Positions 51,670-60,457 are shown, counted from the first letter of the stretch. The stretch: 64,000 bases of DNA from Prevotellaceae bacterium (GCA_030531085.1 JAUNOM010000006.1:1-64000), one strand, 5' to 3'. Numbers and translations are program-made. Notes: generated from the letters alone by a model not told the origin.

Positions 51670-52856
51670 TTTATTCCGAATTGTTTAAGCCTTCTATAAA
51701 GTGTTCTGTCAGATATTCCAAGATCAATAGCGGCTTTCTTCCTGTTTCCGCCATTACGTTCCAGAGCCTTTTCAAGGACAATCCTGCCGAGATCAGAAAG
51801 GTTCAGATTCTCCGGTTCGGATATCTCCTGAGCTATCACATTGATAGGCTGTGGCTCTGTATATGATGTTTGAGGATATGCCTGTATCGGCATAGGAGTA
51901 TTCGCTGCATCATCAATCTGTTTACGGAGTGAGTTTATCTCCCTTCTAAGGTCTGATACATTGCCTCTCATCTCGTAAAGTATCTTGAAAAGCATCTCAC
52001 GCTCACTCTCGTATGTGCGTCCGCCATTTCCGTGTGGCGCTATAGTGGCGAGCTGTGTGCTCTCCTCATTCATAGGAATGAACTTCAGAAGGTCGTCAAC
52101 GTCTATCTCCCTATTCCTGCACAGCACAGACATCTGCTCCGTAATATTCTTGAGTTGTCTGACATTTCCAGGCCATTTGTACTTCATCAGCACCTGTTTG
52201 GCGTTGTCAGTCAGCTGTATTCGTGGCAGATTGTATTTTTCGGATGTCTGCATGGCAAATAGACGGAACAGCAATACAATATCCTCGCCGCGGTCCCTTA
52301 ATGGAGGCATCTGTATGGGAATAGTGTTTAAGCGGTAATACAAGTCCTCACGAAAGCGGCCTTCTGTTATGGCCTTTCTCATATTGACGTTTGTCGCAGC
52401 CACTATTCTGACGTTTGTCTTTCTTATTTCCTGACCTCCCACGCGGATATACTCTCCTGTTTCAAGCACGCGTAACAGTCTTGCCTGTGTGGCCATTGGC
52501 AGTTCTCCTACCTCGTCAAGAAATAAAGTACCCTTATTTGCCGCTCCGAAATAGCCCTCACTCTCACCGATTGCTCCGGTAAAAGAGCCTTTCTCATGTC
52601 CGAATAGTTCTGAGTCTATGGTTCCTTCAGGTATAGAGCCGCAGTTTATTGCAAAGTACTTTTCACGCCTGCGTGGTGAGCAGTCATGTATTATGCGCGG
52701 AATTATCTCCTTGCCGACACCACTCTCGCCCACTATTAGTACCGAAAGGTCTGTGCGTGCCACCTGTAACGCTATGTCAAGGGCACGATTCAAGCCATCG
52801 CAGTTGCCTACGATGTTATAGTGTTGCTTGATTTTTTTCAGTTCCTCTAAGTCCAT
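51666..52856 (-). CDS. Sigma-54-dependent activator, Fis-type, no receiver domain
   Basis: 396 residues from ATG at 52856. AAA+ domain: Walker A VGESGVGKE near residue 35, GSFTGA sigma-54 loop, Walker B TLFLDEVGELP, sensor LYYRLNTIPI. C-terminal Fis helix-turn-helix (GGNRKKAAIDLGISDRTLYRRL). A short N-terminal segment (about 20 residues) replaces any sensor domain, so activity may be set by abundance or a partner. Runs into lptE with a 4-bp overlap, which suggests a role in envelope control. Confidence 0.95.
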   Translation of the reverse strand: MDLEELKKIKQHYNIVGNCDGLNRALDIALQVARTDLSVLIVGESGVGKEIIPRIIHDCSPRRREKYFAINCGSIPEGTIDSELFGHEKGSFTGAIGESEGYFGAANKGTLFLDEVGELPMATQARLLRVLETGEYIRVGGQEIRKTNVRIVAATNVNMRKAITEGRFREDLYYRLNTIPIQMPPLRDRGEDIVLLFRLFAMQTSEKYNLPRIQLTDNAKQVLMKYKWPGNVRQLKNITEQMSVLCRNREIDVDDLLKFIPMNEESTQLATIAPHGNGGRTYESEREMLFKILYEMRGNVSDLRREINSLRKQIDDAANTPMPIQAYPQTSYTEPQPINVIAQEISEPENLNLSDLGRIVLEKALERNGGNRKKAAIDLGISDRTLYRRLKQFGIK

Positions 52857-52865
52857 ATTGAGTTG

Positions 52866-52896
52866 CAAAGGTAGTTATTTTTTTTTACATACCATA
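52866..52896 (-). promoter_or_regulatory. Promoter of activator-lptE-secG operon
   Basis: Minus strand -7 TACCTTTG at 52873-52866, exact consensus; the -33 candidate TATG at 52896-52893 (19-nt spacer) is weak. The -7 box ends only 9 bp before the ATG, so the mRNA would have a leader of about 2-5 nt. Confidence 0.6.
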
Positions 52897-52941
52897 GTGT
52901 TTTTCCTAAATTTAACACAAATATGGTCTTGATGACAGTCC

Positions 52942-53874
52942 TTATGTCGTCTGGTCCGGATTCTGTTCCGTGGTCTTCGGGGCCCTTGTTGTTGTATAAT
53001 TTATGTTCTCCCTGCGGTGTTCTGCAGGATTGAACCCTTTTTTCTTTACAGTGAAACGTGTCTTGTCGCCATCTTCCTTGCGTTCATGATACAATTTGGG
53101 TAATGGTGAGGCGAAGGGAATATCATATTCCTTACGGTTACGGTTTATGTCCATATTTATGTATACTGCTTGGAGTATCCCTTCATATTGCGCGGCTGTC
53201 ACTGGTATGTCAATGCCAGTAATGACTGTGACCGTATCGCTGTCTGATGCTGTCACAAACCTGTCCGTGCATTGCTCTGGATGAACCTGTATTATGACAT
53301 CATAGGCCTGTCCGTCATTCGTATCAAAGAACGTCTCTATGTCTATAGGACCGAAAGCCTGGATGCTGCTGGTCTTTGTCAATTCTGTTATGGACTCCTT
53401 TATTACGGCATCCCATTCTGTTGTGCCTGATGCTGCTATGGCAATGCGCGGATTTAGAATGAGAAAGTCTCTCTTTAAGGAGTTGGTTATCTGGTTTACT
53501 TTTGCTATGACTTGTTCTGTTGTTGCTTCTGATGTGATATTACCAGTGCCTTTCTCTTCCGCCATATTGCCCATCTTCATGTAATTGTTGACATAAAGTG
53601 TTATGGCCTTTTCCGCTTTTTCTGTCATACACTGTTGTATGGCCTGTAATGGTGTGACGGAAAGCGGCAAACATACTATGCCTTGTATTTTCCCGTCACG
53701 ACAGTCTTCTATGGCGTCAAGCAGTGCCTCCAGTTCCGGCTGACCGTCTGCCCCGTATAGAGTGATGTTACAGATTTCATTGAGTCCCTCTTTTGACAGT
53801 GTCGTATTCAGCAGATCGTGTCTCTCTTTTGGAGCATTGCCAACGATGGCTATGTTAAGTAGTTTCTCTTTCAT
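52942..53874 (-). CDS. Degenerate PdxA-like protein, metal ligands lost
   Basis: 310 residues. Landmarks of 4-hydroxythreonine-4-phosphate dehydrogenase are still recognisable in order: KPRIA-like NPRIAIAASG, the FGPIDIETFF block (PdxA GPxPAD), YDVIIQVHPEQ (PdxA YDxxLAMYHDQG), and a C-terminal LQAVYINMDINRNRKEYD. The GDPaGIGPE N-terminal motif is absent and the metal-binding His of the NPHAG, YHDQG and HGTA motifs are gone or replaced. Not interrupted, so a new role is possible. Starts inside the end of rlmN (20-bp overlap) and occupies the place pdxA has in relatives. Confidence 0.7.
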   Translation of the reverse strand: MKEKLLNIAIVGNAPKERHDLLNTTLSKEGLNEICNITLYGADGQPELEALLDAIEDCRDGKIQGIVCLPLSVTPLQAIQQCMTEKAEKAITLYVNNYMKMGNMAEEKGTGNITSEATTEQVIAKVNQITNSLKRDFLILNPRIAIAASGTTEWDAVIKESITELTKTSSIQAFGPIDIETFFDTNDGQAYDVIIQVHPEQCTDRFVTASDSDTVTVITGIDIPVTAAQYEGILQAVYINMDINRNRKEYDIPFASPLPKLYHERKEDGDKTRFTVKKKGFNPAEHRRENINYTTTRAPKTTEQNPDQTT

Positions 53875-54982
53875 CTTTGTTAATTATATAGTCTTTAGAC
53901 TTTGCTGTAGATAACAGACCACACGCGGCGAAGATATCCTGTCCTCGTGATGCGCGTATAGTGGTGAATATTCCATGACTTGTAAGGTAGTCACGTAATG
54001 TCTCCATCCTTTTCTCGTCACTCGTTTTCAGACTTGTTCCTGGAATGCTGTGGAAACGTATCAGGTTTATACGGCAGTCAAGTCCGTCAAGTAGCTTTAC
54101 TATTTCCCGTGCGTGTGTCATTGAGTCATTGAGTCCGTCAAAGACAATGTACTCAAAGGACAGCCTTCGCTGCCTTGATGTCTCCTTGTGCCATGCCTGT
54201 TTGTCATGTGCGGGTTTTCTGAATGCCGGATATGTCTTCAGCAGTTCTACTATCTCGCTTATTGGCATACCCTTTTCCGCAGGCATCAGTTGCATACGTT
54301 GCTCATGTAGAGGGGTGTGCATGGATATCGCTATGTGGCACTGGCTCTCGTCAAGGAAACGTTTCAGCTTCCCTCTAATGCCTACCGAGCTTACCGTTAT
54401 GCGTTTCGGGCTCCATGCGTATCCCCATTCCGCTGTCAGAACCTCTGTAGCCTTCAGTATGTTGTCAAGGTTATCCATGGGCTCGCCTTGCCCCATAAAC
54501 ACTATGTTTGTCAACGTTTCCCGTTCAGGGAGAGAGTATATCTGATTGAGAATGTCCGTGACTGTCAGCGAACCTTCAAATCCCTGTTTGCCTGTTTGAC
54601 AGAACAGGCAGTCCATCTTGCAGCCTATCTGGCATGATACACATAATGTGGCCCTGTCCTTTTCTGGAATATACACCGTCTCCACATATCTTCCGGACAG
54701 GGTAGGGAACAGGTATTTAACCGTACCGTCAACAGAATGCTGCGCGTCTATAGGCGGCATTGCCCCTATTGTGTACTCTTTGCCCAGCATTTCTCTGCCT
54801 TTCTTTGAGATGTTAGACATCTCTTCTATGTCCGAAATGTGATTGCCATACAGCCATTTCGCTATTTGTTTACCGGTGAAGGCCGGCAGTCCGAATGACA
54901 CGGCCACCTCCTTCAGCTCATCAAGTGAGAGACCGAGGAGGTGTTTGCCAGTTTGTTGCGTATGTGATATCTCTTTCTGCAA
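53855..54982 (-). CDS. rlmN: 23S rRNA/tRNA adenine C2-methyltransferase RlmN
   Basis: 375 residues with a TTG start at 54982; no in-frame ATG or GTG occurs before the conserved opening (KHLLGLSLDELKEVA). Radical SAM cluster CKMDCLFCQTG, GQGEPMDNLD, SVGIRGKLKR, and the C-terminal methyl-carrying Cys in FAACGLL. Methylates A2503 of 23S rRNA and A37 of some tRNAs. 30 bp downstream of the pectate lyase gene and overlapping the PdxA-like gene. Confidence 0.93.
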   Translation of the reverse strand: MQKEISHTQQTGKHLLGLSLDELKEVAVSFGLPAFTGKQIAKWLYGNHISDIEEMSNISKKGREMLGKEYTIGAMPPIDAQHSVDGTVKYLFPTLSGRYVETVYIPEKDRATLCVSCQIGCKMDCLFCQTGKQGFEGSLTVTDILNQIYSLPERETLTNIVFMGQGEPMDNLDNILKATEVLTAEWGYAWSPKRITVSSVGIRGKLKRFLDESQCHIAISMHTPLHEQRMQLMPAEKGMPISEIVELLKTYPAFRKPAHDKQAWHKETSRQRRLSFEYIVFDGLNDSMTHAREIVKLLDGLDCRINLIRFHSIPGTSLKTSDEKRMETLRDYLTSHGIFTTIRASRGQDIFAACGLLSTAKSKDYIINKDERETT

Positions 54983-55012
54983 AATGGAAATGATTTCGTT
55001 ATATTGTGAAGT

Positions 55013-57202
55013 TTATCTGTTTGTGATTTTCTTACCGTCCTTTATTATGATGCCCTTGTGCTGTTTTGACACCTGCTGTCCGGTAATATTGTAAATGTTA
55101 CTGTTCTTTTTCTTTTGTTCAGCCTTTACGTTCTTTGCGTCAGTTGCTTTAGTGCAGTTAAGCGTGATAGCCCATACCACCTGCTTTCCTTTAGGGGTGA
55201 AGGTCATTGTTCCCCATGCGTCAGTAGGTATTTTCTGTTCTGTCAGAATGTAATTGCTACCGTTCTTTTGCGGAAACACATAGTCTGTCTCGCCGAAAGC
55301 CTGTCCGTCGAGCTCCACCACGTATGCGTCTACATCCGCATAGTTGTCATAACCTTTAAACACCACTTCCTTTACCACAAGGCCAGTAGGTATGTTTACA
55401 GTGTACTGAGCATTGGCTGAATATTTTATACCATCTTCCTTGCCCGTGCTGTAGTTCTTGCCTGCGGTGTTTGTTATAGTTACAGTATATCCGTTTGTTT
55501 CAAAATTGTATGTCGTTGTTGGAGTTCCAGCTTTATAGGTGGATTGCCCAAGGTATAGTGTGACATCCTCTCCGGATGGCGTTTCCTGCTCAATGACTTT
55601 CAACTCCGGCCAATATTCCTCAAAGTTAGCGTCGCCTTCACTGCTTCCGTCTTTCATTATTTCCTCTACAATGCTGTTGGCATACATTTCCAAATTAGTA
55701 TAATACCCCTTTGGATCCATGGAGAATTTCTTTGCGTCAGCAGGGTTGTTAGGGTCAAGTCCCCATTTTGTTTCCCATTCATCAGGCATTCCGTCCTCGT
55801 CAGTGTCATAGTTGGCAGGGCGTAAACCTGTTCCAAAGTCTTTTTCTGTGTATCCTTTTACGTCTGCCACAACATCAACGAGGCCTTTCTTTCCTGTTAC
55901 AGAACCGGTGTATGTGGCTGTCCCATTGGTTGCCTCTTCAACATATCGCGCGTCCACTTCATCGCGGTTATATGATGCTCCGACATATTTCAGTACTTTC
56001 TCGTATGCCTTTTCCGCGGTGTGAGTCGTAACATATCCAGATGGAGCCTCTGTGTCCATCTTTATCTTCACATACTTTACACCATTTCTTGTGATGCTTG
56101 GAACGCTCTCCGGATATAAGTCATTCTCGTCTTTAGAATACACTTCAGAGCCTTCGTATATTACTCCGCTGTCATAGCTTACTCCATTCCAGTCTTTGTT
56201 AGTGGTCTTCTTGCCCGTAGTGGTATGTGTGGTGTTACCCTGGATGAAGTAACGGCTCGTCATACCGTAATACTCCGGATGCTTGGAGTCAGAGTTTCCG
56301 CTCGAAGATACTGTAACAAGTGTTATGCGCTCCTGATTTCCGTTTCCGGATGGCCCCGCCTTGAAATAGTTGTTTACAATGTTTATCTGTCCGCCACCAG
56401 GTCCGCCGTAACAGGTTCCCTGTGCGTTGTACATGACACAGTTCCTGAAATCGACATTCTCTGCTTCTACCGGATTGGTCCATTTGTAGGTGTTGTACTC
56501 CCGATTGGCTGTGTATCCGGTCCAACCGTAACGTGCGCCGTTAAAGCGAGGGCCGCGGTTACTTACATGGGCTATCATGTTGTGGTGGAAACTTGCAAGT
56601 TTTCCGCCCCATATACCACCGTATCCATGTGCCCCCTTGTTATGTCCTGCGTTGGTAAGGCTCTCGGCTATGGTGCACCACTGCATCGTGAAGTTGTTGT
56701 TATCATAGAAGGAAGCCACCTCATCTATACTCCATGAGAAGGAGCAATGGTCGAATATTATGCCTGTCCTCTGCCGTTGTGTTGATGCATCAGCGCCGTC
56801 ATCAACGCTCCTTTCCTGTCCGCGGCGTATGCGCAGGAAGCGTATTATGTTGTTAGCACCGGGATTTACAGTGTAATAACGTAGTGTTATGCCTGGGGCA
56901 GGTGCTGTCTGTCCGAGTATAGTGGTGTTGGCACCGATGGATAAGTTTGCCTCCAAAGCAATCACGCCACCCACATCAAAGACGACAATCTTCTTTGCGT
57001 CACCTTTGACAGCCTCACGGAAGGAGCCCGCACCGCTGTTATTGAGGTTCGTTACATGGCGAATCTCTCCGCCTCTGCCGCCAGTGACGAAGCGGCCATG
57101 TCCTTCTGCACCGGGGAATGCCGGTGCGCTTTGGAATTGGGCAATGGCATTTAGTGCTATAGCCATTATAAGGATTAGAGTAGTTAGTAGTTTCTTTCTC
57201 AT
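55013..57202 (-). CDS. Secreted pectate lyase-like protein with T9SS-like tail
   Basis: 729 residues. Signal peptide (IMAIALNAIAQ), then a right-handed parallel beta-helix of the pectate lyase type (about 25-350: FPGAEGHGRFVTGGRGGEI, TTILGQTAPAPGITL, IIFDHCSFSWSIDEVAS, NRGPRFN). A linker with DTDEDGMPDEWETKWGLDP (calcium-like acidic motif) follows. C-terminal region: a beta-rich domain (about 560-690) and the tail IYNITGQQVSKQHKGIIIKDG, which resembles Prevotella type IX sorting ends. Probable extracellular pectin depolymerase. Own promoter just upstream. Confidence 0.88.
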   Translation of the reverse strand: MRKKLLTTLILIMAIALNAIAQFQSAPAFPGAEGHGRFVTGGRGGEIRHVTNLNNSGAGSFREAVKGDAKKIVVFDVGGVIALEANLSIGANTTILGQTAPAPGITLRYYTVNPGANNIIRFLRIRRGQERSVDDGADASTQRQRTGIIFDHCSFSWSIDEVASFYDNNNFTMQWCTIAESLTNAGHNKGAHGYGGIWGGKLASFHHNMIAHVSNRGPRFNGARYGWTGYTANREYNTYKWTNPVEAENVDFRNCVMYNAQGTCYGGPGGGQINIVNNYFKAGPSGNGNQERITLVTVSSSGNSDSKHPEYYGMTSRYFIQGNTTHTTTGKKTTNKDWNGVSYDSGVIYEGSEVYSKDENDLYPESVPSITRNGVKYVKIKMDTEAPSGYVTTHTAEKAYEKVLKYVGASYNRDEVDARYVEEATNGTATYTGSVTGKKGLVDVVADVKGYTEKDFGTGLRPANYDTDEDGMPDEWETKWGLDPNNPADAKKFSMDPKGYYTNLEMYANSIVEEIMKDGSSEGDANFEEYWPELKVIEQETPSGEDVTLYLGQSTYKAGTPTTTYNFETNGYTVTITNTAGKNYSTGKEDGIKYSANAQYTVNIPTGLVVKEVVFKGYDNYADVDAYVVELDGQAFGETDYVFPQKNGSNYILTEQKIPTDAWGTMTFTPKGKQVVWAITLNCTKATDAKNVKAEQKKKNSNIYNITGQQVSKQHKGIIIKDGKKITNR

Positions 57203-57242
57203 CTTGTAGTTTGTTTGTTTTTGAGTTATATGTAATTTTCTG

Positions 57243-57273
57243 CAAAGTTACAAAATTTCTTTGATAGACCAAA
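57243..57273 (-). promoter_or_regulatory. Promoter of pectate lyase gene
   Basis: Minus strand TTTG (57273-57270), 19-nt spacer, TAACTTTG (57250-57243): exact boxes. Leader about 35 nt. Confidence 0.8.
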
Positions 57274-57495
57274 TAATATAAGTGATAATTTGTCAGTGCC
57301 ATTATAAAAATGTTGGTGCTCAAACAAAATGATTTGATGTATCCGCACTTGCCCGTTTGACCTGTTGAAACAGAAAACTCATTCTGCCGTGTTAAATTGA
57401 TTCCGGTGGACAATGTGCCTGCTGAGGATGTGGCCTCGTCAGAGAGGCTGTAAAGTGGCAAAAAACGGATCTGTGTTTTTCCTAATTGCCATATA

Positions 57496-57605
57496 TGGCT
57501 TATTCCGTTACAATCTGTATGCTATTGCAATGCGAACACTATCATATTGCACTGCAATAGCATACAGATTGCTTTGCGAAAGCTATCTGATTGTGGCGTG
57601 AAATG
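57496..57605 (+). repeat. Array B4: diverged 22-bp units
   Basis: Units of exactly 22 bp start at 57518, 57540, 57562 and 57584, with cores ATTGCAATGCGAA, ATTGCACTGCAAT, ATTGCTTTGCGAA and ATTGTGGCGTGAA; a weaker unit precedes at 57496 (ATTCCGTTACAAT). The ATTGC...G.AA frame at fixed phase links it to B1-B3 although the sequence differs. It lies between divergent genes and is followed by AGCCTTTTT as B3 is by GGCTCCTTTT. Confidence 0.65.
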
Positions 57606-57751
57606 AGCCTTTTTGTGAACAGATGTCGTGTTTTTACTATGTAAAAGACGGTGATTAAGGAAACTTTAACATTTGCAGTGCTGCGATTTTAACAATTCGA
57701 ACACAGCAAAATATAGAATGATATTCGTCGTGCCAGCTCTGCATACATTGC

Positions 57752-57813
57752 CAAAATGACATGAGGACATTGCATTAAGACTGTGTGGTAATGTTGGTCC
57801 TTTTGCCATTTTG
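57752..57813. other. Imperfect long hairpin between divergent genes
   Basis: CAAAATGACATGAGGAC..CATTA (57752-57777) faces TAATG..GTCCTTTTGCCATTTTG (57789-57813): roughly 19 of 25 bases pair, loop about 11 nt. Arms share CAAAATG with hairpin A2. The rest of the 799-bp gap (57203-58001), apart from array B4 and the two promoters, shows nothing I can name. Confidence 0.5.
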
Positions 57814-57891
57814 TGTATTGGGACGATACGTATGTTACTGGATGCCGTGACCTTTAATGAATGCAAATAAAACCGTATTTCTGTTGTAAAC

Positions 57892-57923
57892 TTTGTCTGT
57901 TTGAAAACATTGTGCTAACTTTG
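57892..57923 (+). promoter_or_regulatory. Promoter of sulfur-transfer fusion gene
   Basis: TTTG at 57892-57895, 20-nt spacer, TAACTTTG at 57916-57923: exact consensus. Leader about 72 nt. Confidence 0.8.
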
Positions 57924-58001
57924 CAGCGAGACAGTTCCGTTGATGACGAGTCGTGCGAATGTGTGTCTTAAGTATAATTATAAAAAGCAAAGAGAATAGA
58001 A

Positions 58002-60455
58002 ATGAAGTATGTGATTGTAGGAGGTGTAGCCGGAGGCGCTACAGCCGCAGCAAGAATCCGCAGGAATACAGAGGACGCGGAGATTGTGCTTTTTGAGAAG
58101 GGTGATTATATATCGTATGCCAATTGTGGACTGCCCTATTACATAGGAGGAGTGATAGCAGACCGCGACCGTCTGTTTGTACAGACACCCAAGGCCTTTG
58201 CCCAGCGTTTTAATATTGATGTGAGAACACGGAGCGAGGTCATACGTATAGACCCTGCAACAAAGACTGTGCACGTGTGTTGTAAGGACGGACGGCCTTA
58301 TGCAGAGACATACGACAAGCTGTTACTCTCACCTGGTGCGTCACCTGTTTGCCCTCCATTGCCAGGCATTGACAGTGAGGGTATCTTCACATTGAGGAAT
58401 GTGGCGGATACAGATAGGATAAAGACCTTCATGAATGATAAGAATGTGAAGCGTGCAGTGATAGTAGGAGGAGGCTTTATCGGTCTGGAGATGGCGGAGA
58501 ACCTGCACCATGCAGGTATAGATGTGGCTGTGGTGGAGATGGCAAACCAGGTCATGGGGCCTGTGGATTACTCTATGGCGGCAATAGTGCATGAGCATCT
58601 GGTGGGACATGGGGTGAAGTTATACCTGAAACAGGTAGTGGAGTCATTCACTAAAACTGATGATGGCCTGGCTGTGAACTTCAAGTCCGGTATTGTTGTG
58701 CACACAGATATGGTGGTGCTGTCCATTGGCGTGAGGGCGGAGACGCAGCTTGCACAGGAGGCCGGTATAGAACTCGGAGAGATGAGGGGGATAAAGGTCA
58801 ATGAATGGTTGCAGACATCAGACGAAAGCATATACGCCGTAGGTGACGCTATAGAGTATCCTCACCCTGTGACAGGCAAGCCATGGCTGAACTTCCTTGC
58901 CGGACCGGCCAACCGTCAGGCGCGTATTGTGGCGGATAACATGGTGTTTGGCAATACGGTGAAGTATGAAGGCTCAATAGGAACGGCTGTGGCTAAGGTG
59001 TTTGACTTGACAGTGGCTTCTACTGGACTGCCGGCCAAGCGACTGAAACAAATGCAGGTTCCTTATCTTTCCGCTACTATTCATTCCAATTCTCATGCTG
59101 GCTATTATCCTGGAGCATTGCAGATGAGCATAAAGATAACGTTCTCGCCGACGGGCGGACGGCTTTATGGGGCGCAGATAGTAGGTTATGATGGTGTGGA
59201 CAAGCGCATAGACCAGTATGCTTTAGCTATCAAACAGGGTGCAACAGTTGAGCAGTTGACACAGCTGGAGCACGCCTATGCGCCGCCATTCTCTTCTGCT
59301 AAGGACCCGGTCGCTATCTCCGGATATGTGGCGGGCAATATCCTTAGTGGCAAAATGCGCCCTATATACTGGCGTGATATGCAGCAGTTGAATACCAATG
59401 ATGTTACTCTTGTGGATGTCCGCACACCGGAGGAATTTGCTCTTGGAACGATTGCAGGGGCGGTTAATATACCTTTGGACAGTATGCGCAGCCGTCTTTT
59501 CGAGATTCCTGCGGACAAACCCGTAGTAGTGTTCTGCGGTGTTGGACTGCGCGGTTATCTTGCCAGTAACATACTTAGGGGTAACGGCTATGCCGATGTC
59601 CGTAATTTGATTGGAGGACTGAAGACTTATAACGCTGCGATGGTGTCTGTTCCGGTTCCTGTGCAGGATGCGTTACCGGTGAGTGAAGAAGTGGCAAGTG
59701 ACGGCAAGAAAGTAGGGGAACAGGCTAATGTGTTGAAGCTGGATGTCTGTGGGCTGCAATGTCCGGGACCGGTTCTTGCCTTGAAAAAGACAATGGAGGA
59801 TGTAGGAGATGGAGATATTGTTGAAATTGTAGCCACAGATCCGGCTTTTCCGCGTGATGCGGCTGCGTGGTGCCGTTCTACAGGCCATGTGTTCCTTGAA
59901 AAACATTCAGAGCGTGGTAGCCATACTGTTATGATACAGAAGTCTTCAGTGCCGCAGATGGCACCGCAGGCTGCTATGCCTGTGGCTGATGGCAAGACTT
60001 TTATTCTTTTCAGTGACGACCTTGACAAGGCTCTTGCCACCTTTGTTCTTGCTAACGGTGCTGCGGCTACAGGGCGCAAAGTTACCATATTCTTCACGTT
60101 CTGGGGACTGAATGTCATCAAGAAACAGAACAAACCGCAGGTCAAGAAGGATGTGTGGGGACGTATGTTTGGATGGATGATGCCGTCAGATACAACGGGT
60201 CTGTCTCTCTCGCAGATGAATATGTTCGGTGCAGGTGCACGCATGATGCGCTCTGTTATGTCACGAAAGGGAGTGGAGTCGTTGGAGTCTCTACGACAGC
60301 AGGCTATAGACGCCGGCGTGGAGTTCATAGCGTGCCAGATGTCTATGGATGTTATGGGAGTGAAGAAGGAAGAGCTTCTTGATAATGTCACTGTTGGAGG
60401 GGTTGCCTCATATATGGAACGTGCAGAGCAGGCTAATCTTAATCTGTTTATATAA
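58002..60455 (+). CDS. CoA-disulfide reductase-like fusion: FAD/rhodanese/TusA/DsrE
   Basis: 817 residues, four domains. (1) FAD/NAD oxidoreductase (about 1-450): GGVAGGATAAARIRR, redox Cys42 in SYANCGLPYY as in CoA-disulfide reductase, second dinucleotide loop VGGGFIGLEMAE, FAD motif YAVGDAIE. (2) Rhodanese (about 455-545), active Cys512 in VFCGVGLRGY. (3) TusA-like sulfur carrier (about 578-645), CGLQCPGP with Cys583 and Cys587. (4) DsrE/F-like domain (about 665-817: FILFSDDLDKALATFVLANGA, FTFWGLNV, IACQMSMDVMG). The order implies relay of sulfane sulfur or thiol from low-molecular persulfides or disulfides through successive Cys. Cytoplasmic; single-gene unit with its own promoter and terminator. 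Confidence 0.93.
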   Translation: MKYVIVGGVAGGATAAARIRRNTEDAEIVLFEKGDYISYANCGLPYYIGGVIADRDRLFVQTPKAFAQRFNIDVRTRSEVIRIDPATKTVHVCCKDGRPYAETYDKLLLSPGASPVCPPLPGIDSEGIFTLRNVADTDRIKTFMNDKNVKRAVIVGGGFIGLEMAENLHHAGIDVAVVEMANQVMGPVDYSMAAIVHEHLVGHGVKLYLKQVVESFTKTDDGLAVNFKSGIVVHTDMVVLSIGVRAETQLAQEAGIELGEMRGIKVNEWLQTSDESIYAVGDAIEYPHPVTGKPWLNFLAGPANRQARIVADNMVFGNTVKYEGSIGTAVAKVFDLTVASTGLPAKRLKQMQVPYLSATIHSNSHAGYYPGALQMSIKITFSPTGGRLYGAQIVGYDGVDKRIDQYALAIKQGATVEQLTQLEHAYAPPFSSAKDPVAISGYVAGNILSGKMRPIYWRDMQQLNTNDVTLVDVRTPEEFALGTIAGAVNIPLDSMRSRLFEIPADKPVVVFCGVGLRGYLASNILRGNGYADVRNLIGGLKTYNAAMVSVPVPVQDALPVSEEVASDGKKVGEQANVLKLDVCGLQCPGPVLALKKTMEDVGDGDIVEIVATDPAFPRDAAAWCRSTGHVFLEKHSERGSHTVMIQKSSVPQMAPQAAMPVADGKTFILFSDDLDKALATFVLANGAAATGRKVTIFFTFWGLNVIKKQNKPQVKKDVWGRMFGWMMPSDTTGLSLSQMNMFGAGARMMRSVMSRKGVESLESLRQQAIDAGVEFIACQMSMDVMGVKKEELLDNVTVGGVASYMERAEQANLNLFI

Positions 60456-60457
60456 AT

